A stretch of DNA of 64,000 bases from Phoma sp. XZ068 (Eukaryota; Ascomycota; Dothideomycetes; Pleosporales; Didymellaceae): NCBI GenBank assembly GCA_004835665.1, contig RBKR01000014.1:682001-746000 (forward strand), written 5' to 3'. Shown here in pieces: positions 10,318-20,231 of the stretch (positions are counted from its first letter, which is position 1; every line of letters begins with the position of its first letter). A program made the translations under genes and the position numbers. The notes below the pieces were generated by a model. The model was not told where the DNA came from, did not search any database, and was given only the letters and a program-made list of their open reading frames with translations.

Positions 10318-11136
10318 CTATCCGTTCAAAATAGGCCTATTCGTCATCGGACCTGGTGCAGTCGCTACCGGTTCAAAGCCTTGGCCTGTGCTCCCCCTAC
10401 GGTACCAGTATGTGAGTGCTCCGATTAAAAGTCCCAGAGCAACTACACCTCCCACAGCTATGCCAGCGATCGCGCCGGTAGATATCCTGCTCTTCGACTT
10501 CGCCGGAGCTGTATTCGTTGATGAGCACTCAGCAGTACACGTACTAGAAAGCTCAGTGCTCGAATCCGATCTCGAAACAGCCGTGCTCATAGATGTGATC
10601 GAGGGCGAAGCCAGTTTCGTCACGCTTGTCGCTGCGGGTGTCGATCCAGGACTGCTTAATGTCCACCGCGTACCGGCCCCGTCTCCCGCCCTCAGCGTCG
10701 GTTTCAAACTTGTTTGCTCAATGTCTAGAAATATATCTGGGCCAGTGAAGTTGTTGCTGATCTTTACGCTGCCATCGCCTTGTTCATTGAACTGCCAGTA
10801 TTGTCCTGATCGCTCTTGGACATAGTAGAAGTGCATATCAATGGAATTTCTGCCGTAATAATTGTCCACGTCGAGCGCGTTCTGGTCGCCTTTCGATACG
10901 GTATGGAGACGGTAGTAGTCAGAGACTGAGGTCGACGTAAAGTACCATGTCTGGCTAGAGTCGGGACTGCTGGACACTACAAGAAGGGAATCGTTGAGGG
11001 ATGTGGATGCCAGTGAGCGCGAAGAGCCAAGTATTGAGTTTGTGAGTGAGTAGCGAGCGGTCAAGTCAATGTCTGCCATTGCGAACGAGGGCAGCAGTAT
11101 GGAAAGCCATAGTGGGCGAGTGAGGGAGGTAAACAT
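10318..11136 (-). CDS. single-pass membrane protein with ricin-B-like lectin ectodomain
   Basis: Intronless, 272 aa. The N-terminal signal peptide ends near PSFAMA. Residues about 25-160 form one domain with Trp and Asn-Asp repeats (SQTWYFTS, NALDVDNYYG, GQYWQFNEQGDGSVKI), like a ricin-type beta-trefoil or related carbohydrate-binding fold. A Ser/Thr-rich stalk (about 165-220) precedes one transmembrane helix, AIAGIAVGGVVALGLLIGAL, then a short cytoplasmic tail starting YWYRRG. The layout of ectodomain, S/T stalk and one helix fits a cell-surface sensor or adhesin. The lectin assignment rests on pattern only. Confidence 0.75.
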   Translation of the reverse strand: MFTSLTRPLWLSILLPSFAMADIDLTARYSLTNSILGSSRSLASTSLNDSLLVVSSSPDSSQTWYFTSTSVSDYYRLHTVSKGDQNALDVDNYYGRNSIDMHFYYVQERSGQYWQFNEQGDGSVKISNNFTGPDIFLDIEQTSLKPTLRAGDGAGTRWTLSSPGSTPAATSVTKLASPSITSMSTAVSRSDSSTELSSTCTAECSSTNTAPAKSKSRISTGAIAGIAVGGVVALGLLIGALTYWYRRGSTGQGFEPVATAPGPMTNRPILNG

Positions 11137-11741
11137 TCTAAGGATGTAGGACCAACCGGCAATTTGTTGTCAGTAGGAGGAGAACAGTCAAGAAGGAGCA
11201 GTAGAAAGATGGACTGCGACTTGTTTGACAAAGTGAGCAAAGAGACCCAACGCAAGTACGGAGTTTCCTTTGAGCGAGTGTAAGTACATTGCTGAGAGAG
11301 AGAAAAGAGGCTGATGAGCCTAGCTGCCCATGGCAGGGTCCGCTACTCTCACAGAATAGAGCGATTGTCTAGGCTGTGCTCTGCTTTCGACACTGCATTA
11401 GGGACTATTTTGAGGCGCAATTAGCGCCTGTATCGGTCCGCCTCGTTGCCTCCATCTTCTCAGCTCTTGGTTTTCGTAATTATCTACGCTAGGCTGAGTG
11501 CATGCGCTGTTCGATGCAGAAATGGGAAAAAAGGCGTCAGGCTGAGGTTCTGGTCTTGCAGCCCACATCACCGCATGGTCCTCATACTGTAATCAGCAAG
11601 TGGCGCAGCCCAGGATATCTCCACGATTTCTTACTGGTGGGTGAGCCCTGCAGGAGGGTTTGACTCAATCACAACGTATTCTGGCGCTTACAGTGGTACG
11701 GTTTTGTCTAAGCGAGCTCGATCTATGAAGATATTCATTCA
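11137..11741. other. intergenic between two minus-strand genes
   Basis: Probably holds the promoter of the lectin-like gene. No ORF or structure of note seen. Confidence 0.5.
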
Positions 11742-13870
11742 CTAGTAAATTACAGGGTTTCTTGCCAGCTCCTTGCCCTGCCACCAGATGGAGGCCTCCA
11801 AGTGGTCCCAGTCCAATTCGAGCACTATCTTCAAGGTCGTCTGATACGTTGTGGTTGTGCCACTCCTTCGAATGACACCAGGGCGGTTGCTCTCAAATTG
11901 CAGCTTCGACAAGTCGATCTTCAGCTCGCACGCTACTTCGAGTTCTACCTTGAAGTTAGAAATGGATCCAAATCATCTTGATCTAACTTACCATCTCGAG
12001 CGTTTCTGAACCGTGTAGGACGCTCTTTCTCTTCGCTTGTGTTGCGGTAAATCTCCACTTTCATCGTGTCTTGTCTTAGCTTTCCAAGTCTGAGATCGAA
12101 CTCTTTCTCTACCCTGCAAGGTCTGTCGGACAGGATAAGGTCTCCTTTGTTCAGTAGCCACAACAGCTGTGATGCGGCAACGTTCCGACCGTTCAGCTGG
12201 GCTACATCTTGCTCGGAGTGGTGCATTCTGCTGAACACCTCATCGAGACAGACAGCATAGCTATGCCGACAGGCATTAGTTCTTCGCAGATTGCTGATGC
12301 TGGCCTTTTCGACCCCACAAACCACTGCACCCTGAACAACTGCTGTCCAAGATTCATCTGGTCGTCGAAACTTCATGTGCCAGTCCTCTTCCACCAAAGT
12401 ATCCTCAAGATGATGTTGCAAATACTCGGACTCGCCAAAACCTCCCACTAGAAACAGATTCTGAGCCATTCGGTCAGATTATCGTTCTGATCTCCAAGAA
12501 AAATCTACTTACTTTAGGACGGCTGCCCTGTCGTTCAATCCTGGCGATATGTCGCTTAATTAGTAACACGATCTCGTTGATGCATGCGTCGAAAAACATT
12601 TCCATCGCTTCCCTATGTATATTAGCTTTGTTCAAGCCTCATTTTCAATGACGAACGAACTTTTGTATTATTATCAAACCTTGATTTACCCTGTTTGGAA
12701 TGGAAAGGTTCTGAAGTGGCGGCGGGAGTGTAAGTCGAACCTCGCGGGAATTTGGATTAAAGTTTTTCTTGAGAGCATCAAACTTCTTCATCAAAGCTCT
12801 CATCGCCGGAGTCTCCGATGCGTGAGTAGCGTTTCGGCTGATATCAAGGTTGGGATCCAGCTTTCGATACTCTTCGTCTCCTAGCAGCCAACGAATCCAT
12901 CGCTTGAATTCTTGGTTGATGAAAATCGATCCGCACTTTCGACCGGTAGGGGTACCGACTTGGTCCAATTTCAGCACAGGGTGCAGTGCTTTGACTCGAT
13001 ACGATACTACATCAACAGTACCGCCTCCTGCATCGCACAATATGAAGTACTGATTCTCGCGCAGGAACTCCTCCGCCTTTTCGTCACGGTAGTGACGCGC
13101 TGTGTACAGCGCCGCTGCTTCAGGCTCAGTAATGAACATGACCTCCTCTAACTTCGGAAAGTTTGTTCTATTGAAACCGGCCCTCGTCAGTGCTCTAAAA
13201 GTTGAGTTCATGGCCATATATGACCATTCCGTAGGTATTGTCACGACGATATCGGTAGCAATGTGTTTTCGAAGTACCGTGTCGAACTTCTCGACTTCCT
13301 GTTCCAGCCACTGAAAAATCCGAGTCAGGTAGTCGGTAACAATCTCCTCGGGGCTTTTATGTGAGTAAGGTGGGAGATCTTGGCTGCCTCTTCCCATGAA
13401 GTCAATATCGAAGTCTAGGTTATTCATGCCATCCAAAACTTGCAGAGTCATATCTAGCTCTCCAAGTACGTCCTGCATTCCGAGTTCAAGTTTGGTGTGG
13501 ACCATGGCGACAGCGTCTTGACTTAAGCTGCTACCCCATTGCTGTTCGCCTTTCTCACTTGGTCGAGAATAGGAGATAACGCTGGGAACTTTGTCGTGGT
13601 TGTCCATTTGCGGACCCCAGTCTGTCATTACGTCGATCTGCTTTAGAGAGCATCGCCCTCCTGAGGGCGTAGCGTATGCCACACCTGTGAGTCTTGTAAG
13701 TATTTCCCATTGCCAAGTTTCTGCTCAAAGCGCATACCAGTAAACGTTGTACCATAATCAAGGCCAATGACCAGTCGTGTTTCCTGTGATTCTTGTGCAG
13801 GCACATCTGGCGGGGTTCCATACGCGGGGTGGTCAACTCCGCTGTTTTCCTGTTGATATATCGAAGACAT
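11742..13870 (-). CDS. Hsp70-like ATPase (actin-fold, HSPA12-type), with an apparent one-base frameshift
   Basis: Exons 13738-13870, 12690-13684, 12513-12612, 11992-12460 and 11742-11944 give about 632 aa. Phosphate-1 LVIGLDYGTTFTG (about 33-45), phosphate-2 DAGGGTVD (about 262-269) and the adenosine motif LFLVGGFGES are intact, so this is an Hsp70/actin-fold ATPase. After the ATPase region only about 200 residues remain, without a recognisable substrate-binding domain, as in the large fungal HSPA12-like family. At the second intron the exon reads AACAGG then GTAAAT, and the acceptor ATAG is followed by GGAAGCG. The only frame that continues the family (EAMEMFFD, then LFLVGGFG) needs one G fewer across that junction. 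All other junctions join cleanly. The gene is divergent from the coiled-coil gene at 14722. Confidence 0.8.
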
Positions 13871-14721
13871 TGATCAGAAACGTCGACCCTGGGGTGATAT
13901 CTAGGGCATCGTAAGGTTTAGCAAGAAGATTGCTCTTCGTCTCACGGAGCAAGAGCGAGCGAGACTAGAAGTCTGAAGAAACAAGACCACATTGTCCAGA
14001 TGCGGACGCTGCTCGCCAAAGGTAGCTGCAGAGTAGCAAGGCTACCTAATCGTACGGCTGAGTACGTGCATGTGGCTGTACGCGCATGCCTCGATCAGCA
14101 ACCCGTGTCGGCGGGGCAATAATATTGACATGATAAAGAAAAGCGCCACATGCGGAAGTAGTGACTTAGGCGTGCTTCAACAGGCGAAAAGGGCCCGGTC
14201 AAAGGTGATGATTGACGCTCAGACTCTGTTCGCCAACCACGGCACTTCTCCAGTGCCGCCAAAGTCATGGCCCTGGCACAAGGCTGAGAATCCAGCCTTG
14301 TCACACTGCCGCTGGTGGCGCCAAAAGCAAATTATACGAGTAACTAGATTCTCAGCTCTGCATCAACGCCAGCCTCGTCCTGAATTAGAATAGCTTGCGT
14401 GTGACCCTTGTTCGTGAGTTTGCATGCACACATGCAGGCGCAGCTCTAGGCGCAGCTCTCGGCGTACTTGCGAATGTGTCCACGCTGATTGTATTCGCAC
14501 CGCGACCAAGGAACGTACATGTCAAGAACAAGAGTATGAGTTTTAGTTCTAATGTACGAAACGTTGAGAGGTTAGCCGTTATACAACTAATACACACTCC
14601 TCGGACGACTTAGCTGACGGGGACAGGCGAAAAGGCTACGAAGCGATCCATTAGGCCGAGCAAAACTCCACATCAGAAGATACGTAAGAAGAAGGGGGAA
14701 CAACGACAGAACCAAGGGTCA
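13871..14721. promoter_or_regulatory. shared upstream region of the Hsp70-like and coiled-coil genes
   Basis: 850 bp between divergent genes. It contains two perfect hairpins (14241-14257 and 14280-14299) and a short direct repeat GGCGCAGCTCT around 14438-14460. No convincing coding sequence. Confidence 0.4.
14241..14299. repeat. two adjacent perfect hairpins
   Basis: GGCACT-TCTCC-AGTGCC (6-bp stem, 14241-14257) and AAGGCTG-AGAATC-CAGCCTT (7-bp stem, 14280-14299) lie 22 bases apart in the divergent intergenic region. They could be part of a structured RNA or regulatory sites, or chance. Confidence 0.35.
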
Positions 14722-16934
14722 ATGTCTTCACTCGAAGGATACACGACACCGACGCCGGCCTCTAAAGTGGAAAAATCCGGCATCAAAGGCGAGCTCTCCA
14801 ACGCCTGGCGTAACTTTCGTGGAAAGCCTGATACAAGACTGATCGGAGCACAATCACAGAATGTGAAAAACGTGCAAAATTCTGACCAAAACCTGAAACC
14901 GCCATTGCCAATACATGATGCTCAGGTTCAGCTTCGTATACAAGCGTCAGAGCCTCTGGCTTCTCCGCTTCAACACCCTAGAACCCCTCGCGTAGAACCT
15001 TCCCCACATGTACAGCCATATGTACCGCACACAAGCATTCCCGTCACAGCTCAAACGCGACCGAGAGCACTACCGCCTCTCCCAGAAGATATCTCGAGGG
15101 TTGTACCCTTGAGCACTCCAACGAGGGCTCAAACAGACCCGGGAACGTTCTTCAATGACAGGCCAGAGTCAACAGATTCGACAAAAGGGCAGGCAGGTGC
15201 TTATTCCGTCGACACTAATGGCGGTTTGCAGGAACCCATTGCCAATGGCGTGAGTAAAAGACAGAACCGATCCATATGCAGTACGACAGCTAACTGAATG
15301 CGTCGTAGTCATTGGATTCGGGAGACTTTCAGTGGCAGGTATCAAGAGCATGGGATGTTCTTCAAGAGATCTGGTCGGTTAATCCAGATTTACAAGTGAG
15401 CGGAGATTCGCTTGAGCATGCTATGAGACGGATTACACCGAGGTTGAATGAGCTGACCAACAAAGTTGAAAGTCAGCACAAACAGGTTTCATTTTTGGAC
15501 GAAAAACTTGGGAGTAAAATGGACGAACTGAAAGCAAGAAATTCAACGATACACACACTAGGCCTCCAACTTAATGATGTCCGGGGCATCATGAATAAGA
15601 ACTGGGATCAGTACGAACACGATCGCACTACCTTCGCCCAAGAACGAGCGTCGTTACAACAACAACTTGACAAACTGAGGTACGAAAACCAAAGTTTTCA
15701 GTCGATGAAAGAAACATATGAGAAACAGCTACGTAAGGTCAGAGGCGATGCCGATGTGGAAAGCCAAACCGCACGCGAAAGACATAAACGGGAAATCGAT
15801 ACACTTAAGCGACAGATAGAAGCTGACTCTTCGCAATACACGAGTCAAGTGAAATCGCTTCATGATCGCATGGATGCGTTAAGAAAGGAGAAGTTGGATC
15901 TCGAGAGTCAGCTCTACAATATAGATCACGACAGAAACCAAACAAAGAAGAGCCTCAAAGCAGAAATTGCTCAGCTCAAGAAGGCTGCGGACGAAGAGAG
16001 AGCCAGGCTACAGAAGCAATTGGACGATCAAGAGGCGACGCTTACCGAACGGCACCAGGTAGCGACGCAGCAGCTACGATCGGCTGCCGAAGACTTGAAG
16101 CAAGCTTTTGTTGCCAGAGAGCATTTCAAAGGCTTGAGAGATCGTGATATTACCGGGAAATTTACAAGACTTGCGACCGAGGTGGAGGATATATCCACAT
16201 TGGAATGGGACAATCACGACGCAGGTAACTGGCCTCTCTCCGAGAGCCAAATGCACCAGATTCATCCAAGCAATATCAGATTACTCAAACAGCAGATTGT
16301 ACAGAGCTCAATATGGTTATTGCTGTACAAGCACATCATGCAATCTCCCTTCAGAATCATGGGTGCGGAAGGACAAACCGCAGACGAACCTTGGGTGGAA
16401 ATATGGGACTCAGGTGAGCTTCAAAAAAGCTATGAGCGTGTCTGATGAGCTAACATGGTGACGATAGATGACTCTTTTGATTGGCCAGAAGTTTCACCTG
16501 AAATGGAGAAAGTCCGCTTTGAGCAGGCGAGGACATTTCTTACAGCAATCGAGCCATCCTCGAAAGCCACTCCAGAGAACCGTAGACTCAAGAGCAGCCA
16601 TGAATCTGCAGTAGCAGGGGCTAAAGGCGAACTCCATCATGCCTTAGGCAGAGTTGCACATCTGGCAGAGCGGGACCAGAAGATTTTGGATAACATTGTC
16701 CGGCTCTGCGCAAAGACATGGCTGGAATGTTGTTCACAAAGATACAGACTGATTATGAGTTTGCCAGATGGAATCGCGGATCCCTTGTCATCTCCGCGGA
16801 GAGAAATTCGCTCCCTGAAGCTTCTAGTCAAGCCAGACATCAAGCGATATGGGACTTCCCAGGGTGATGATCTCGCCACCGGGGAAGCTGTCACAGGCTG
16901 GAAAGGTCTGGTGGAACGGTACCCGGCGCACTGA
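14722..16934 (+). CDS. large coiled-coil protein, conserved fungal type, function unknown
   Basis: Three exons, 14722-15249, 15309-16413 and 16468-16934, joined in frame by 59- and 54-nt introns, give 699 aa. Residues 1-175 are Pro/Ser-rich and look disordered. Residues about 185-480 form a long coiled coil rich in Lys, Glu, Gln and Arg (for example LKRQIEADSSQYTSQVKSLH). A globular C-terminal part follows, with SSIWLLLYKHIMQSPFRIMG and then VRLCAKTWLECCSQRYRLIM. I recall hypothetical fungal proteins with such tails, but no functional name. Its divergent partner is the Hsp70-like ATPase, and the next gene on the same strand is an unrecognised basic protein. Confidence 0.8.
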
Positions 16935-17651
16935 TTCGCACTATCGATGAGATAAGGCTGTGTAAAGTGTGCGCTCGATTTGGTGAAAGCTATTCAAATT
17001 AGCCATAGATGTGCAAGTGCAAGTCATAGTGCAGTTCTGCTTCTCTTCCACGCAAGTTCGCAGAACGAAAGTCCTTCTCGTGAGTACCACTAAAATAGGT
17101 CTCACAATGGCGTGATCAGTGTATACTTGGAAAAGCAAACCTGCATGGAATGCTGAAAATAGGCGTAAGGCGGATTATCGGAGCTGAGCTACTGAATCCA
17201 AGCCACGGCGCCTGCAGCATGGGTTCTGCATGGTCCTGCAGCCTCGAGCTTGGGAAGTTCCGTCGTCACAGCCTTCTGCGACCTCTTCTCGCCCAATCTC
17301 GCCTTACCCTGTCTCGCAAATCAATACCCGAGGGGGCTGGTGGCTGCAATGGCTGAATTGGCACAGCCTTCTCCTGAACATCTGCCTGGTGGACACGCTT
17401 GACCGGCAAGACCAATCTTTCTCGAGCCTCAGCTTGTGGCAATTGATTTCAGTCAGTGTCCTTTCGGCCGCCTGCCTCTTGAAGTGAGCGTGAACGTTGA
17501 CATTCGACCTTGCAACCCAGAGTTTAAGTTTTTCCCACAAATTGCCTTGTTCCGCCTAGTCTCGTGAAGCCGTTCTGTTGTCCTTACAACTACTCTCACA
17601 CTTCGTCACACTTCATCACACTCAAGCTGCGACACCGGAATTACGACAATC
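16935..17651. other. intergenic; promoter of the 17652 gene
   Basis: The last 80 bases before the start are pyrimidine-rich with repeated TCACACTTC elements, a common fungal leader type. No gene seen. Confidence 0.45.
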
Positions 17652-18707
17652 ATGCCGGGCAGCCTGACCAGAATGAAGAGCTTCTTCTCCAAGCGGGAGA
17701 AGGTAGCAGTTATCGCACCACCTGCAATGCCAGCGATCAGCGAAGTGCAAGCGCTGCACTTTGCTCGGCCTCCTCCTGTTGCTCATCCTCCTCAACAGCG
17801 GGTGCTTGAGATGCGCCAGAAACAACCCCAGCCAGTGCCAGTTCAACGTATAACAGCGCAGCAGATTCGTGAGCTGCGGGAGCTCATACGATACCGGTAT
17901 GGCCTCGATATTGAAATCTGGCGCCAGAGAGGAGTAAAGCAATTCAAGCGCGACAAGCTAAGAGAGAATATGAGGCGATCGGACGCCGCCTTAGACGTCA
18001 TACGCAGTACATTGCTCGAATGGGATCGGAGAGAATTTTTCGCATCGGACATCGAACACCAGAAATTCATCGATATCAAGAACCGTTTGCTGAAAGGACA
18101 GAAGGCAAATTGGACGAAGCACCCACCGTGGGAGTTCGTCCACCATGGAGGCGACCCATACTCGGGCCCTTGGGAGAAGTACGGTCGGCCCATCAACGGA
18201 GTTCAACAAACAAATGGGACCCAACAACCCTTGGCCGCTCATCATGCTGCTACTCTTGCATTTCAACAGTCCGCCGGCGGGTCGGTCAATGGAGGCCCCA
18301 GGACCGAGCCACAAAGACACAGCATGAACGGAGCTCCGAGTCATGGCAATAACTCCAGAAGGTCCTCGAGGCAAGGTCAACCGGCGGCTGCTACAAACCG
18401 ATACTCCGAGTCCCGCGCATCGCCTCCGGTGGAGGGCAATCGTGTGTCATCGATAAGAGCAGAGCTTCCTTTCGATGCCAATGGCGTACCTGATCCATCG
18501 TATCGATCTCCCAAGTACCGAGTTGCAAGCCCAGTGGATAGCCATCACTCGCCAACGGCTTCCGACGCCCAAACACCCCCTGCGGGAGGACGCCCAGCGA
18601 TGAACGATAGGTCGAGGCGTGGCACGTGGGAGGCTCACCTTAGAGTAACTGGTCCTCAATGGCAGCATGAGCCAGTTGAGCACGCTCGAGAAGCGGATGA
18701 TCGTTAA
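17652..18707 (+). CDS. conserved hypothetical protein with a YRYGLDIEIW motif
   Basis: Intronless, 351 aa, basic. The N-terminus MPGSLTRMKSFFSKREK is followed by a Pro-rich stretch. The ordered core, about 70-175, is helical: RELRELIRYRYGLDIEIWRQ, then RRSDAALDVIRSTLLEWDR and a tail PPWEFVHHGG. The rest is low-complexity, rich in Ser, Asn, Gln and Pro. I recall this core from uncharacterised Pezizomycotina proteins but know no function. It is in the same orientation as the coiled-coil gene ending 717 bp upstream, which in turn is divergent from the Hsp70-like ATPase. A shared role for the three is inference. Confidence 0.75.
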   Translation: MPGSLTRMKSFFSKREKVAVIAPPAMPAISEVQALHFARPPPVAHPPQQRVLEMRQKQPQPVPVQRITAQQIRELRELIRYRYGLDIEIWRQRGVKQFKRDKLRENMRRSDAALDVIRSTLLEWDRREFFASDIEHQKFIDIKNRLLKGQKANWTKHPPWEFVHHGGDPYSGPWEKYGRPINGVQQTNGTQQPLAAHHAATLAFQQSAGGSVNGGPRTEPQRHSMNGAPSHGNNSRRSSRQGQPAAATNRYSESRASPPVEGNRVSSIRAELPFDANGVPDPSYRSPKYRVASPVDSHHSPTASDAQTPPAGGRPAMNDRSRRGTWEAHLRVTGPQWQHEPVEHAREADDR

Positions 18708-19084
18708 GGTGCACATTCGTGGCGTAATGTATGAAAATTAGCATGGTACTTGACGTGTTGGCTTCGTTCCATATATAATCTTCCTAATGTATGCGACAAT
18801 ACTTAGCGGCCGCTCTGGCTTTCGGTTTCGACGTTCAGGTACTGAAATATAATGTTGTCGTACGTCTGTTTGCTCCTGCTCTTACCGCTCCTAGGAAGCC
18901 GTCAGTCCGCCTTTCAATGAGCACCCTTTTGCTACCTTTACCTGAGATTGATTTCCCTTTGGAAGCTACTAGCGCTTAGCTTCCCAAGTATATCACCCTA
19001 CGAGGTTTCGTTTTGGTTATTATTCTCACTCAACTATCAAGAACTGATCTATCGCACCGTTACTTCAAGCAACGTTCCAAGTTG
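18708..19084 (+). other. intergenic; likely 5' region of the 19085 gene
   Basis: A 62-codon ORF at 18791-18979 has no splice link to the downstream gene and is probably untranslated leader or promoter. Confidence 0.4.
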
Positions 19085-19880
19085 ATGTACTCCTCAAGCA
19101 TGAACAATGCCAATGAATTAATGGTTCAGGCCGCGGCGATTGGTGTCGATGGACTAGCTGGCTTCAATGGAGGAACGAGCATCTCTATTGGCAGCTGGCT
19201 GAACAATCAGAGCAAGGTGCGCAGAGCTCTGTGTTACTTTTGCGGCCGTCACTGACTCCTTCAGCTTGAGCAACTTCATGAGTTCCGGGTGATGGCGTTG
19301 AGTAATGCCAAGATGCTCTATGGTTCTGAAAAGTTCAAGTACTACGGTTCGTTGGTCCTCCTAGACTGTGGTGGACAGATACTGACAGCTTAACAGACAT
19401 GGTCATCGCGTATAGCGAGCCTGATGCCAATTTTGCAGCGATTCTGGTATGCACCTTCAATGAAGCCACGAAAATCCTGCGCAAAGAGGTTGCCGCGTGT
19501 CCACTCACAGCTGCGCGTGCCATCGTCCATGGGCTCCATGCTGACAGTGGTCTTCTACTGAGTGAGTTGTGCCTCTATGTCGTTTGCCGTTTGCATACTG
19601 ACCATGACAAGGCAAGTACGATGTTGGAGACCAGCTGTTCGGACAGCAGGGCAGCACCTCACGCGACGGCGACTTCGGCCTCTACGAATGGAAGCGTGCG
19701 GTGAATGATGTAACCCAGGACAAGGACGACACTTCGAGCCTCCTTCGTGGAGGCTTTACAGCTCCGACCGGCCCTCGTGACAGGCAGTCTTACAAGCGTG
19801 CTCGGACTGACCGTGGGGATTACTGGGACCGTGACTCAGATTTGCGTGATTCGGACGGCAGGCTCATGTATGACAACTAG
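19085..19880 (+). CDS. unrecognised protein with a basic Arg/Asp-rich tail
   Basis: Four exons, 19085-19216, 19265-19346, 19397-19561 and 19612-19880, with introns of 48-50 nt, encode 215 aa. All phases agree, and the last exon, which holds no long stand-alone ORF, is open once spliced. The N-terminal half is mixed helical (LEQLHEFRVMALSNAKMLYG, then ANFAAILVCTFNEATKILRK). The C-terminal 60 residues are charged: RDRQSYKRARTDRGDYWDRD. The second donor is GTTCGT, which is weak. A start at 19103 is also possible. No family recognised; the tail could bind RNA. Confidence 0.6.
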
Positions 19881-20231
19881 GAAAGCAGCCATGAGGTTGG
19901 AGCGGGACGTCGCGAGATTAGTCTCGTGGGTATACGACAGCTCTAGATGGGGTCGGCATAGTGAGGCGTTTCCATTTCAGGGGCATGGGCATGGGCATGG
20001 CGAAGGGATAAAAGTATTATCAATCACCAATGATGTTATTTCAGTATAGTTCCTCATTTTAAAGATTGACAAATGCTCGAGCTGGCTGGCCTTGAAAAGT
20101 GAAGTGCAGCTGGAATGCCCCGTGACAGCGCGACGCGACTTGGTCAAAGCGCTAGGATACGTCATGACGTGTATGAACCGAGGACGAGCGCTTCACTCGC
20201 AATTCGCAATGAACATGCCTGATCTTCAATA
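19881..20231. other. intergenic; DNA ligase promoter
   Basis: Holds a GGGCATG(GGCATG) short tandem at about 19980-20000. Nothing else noted. Confidence 0.45.
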
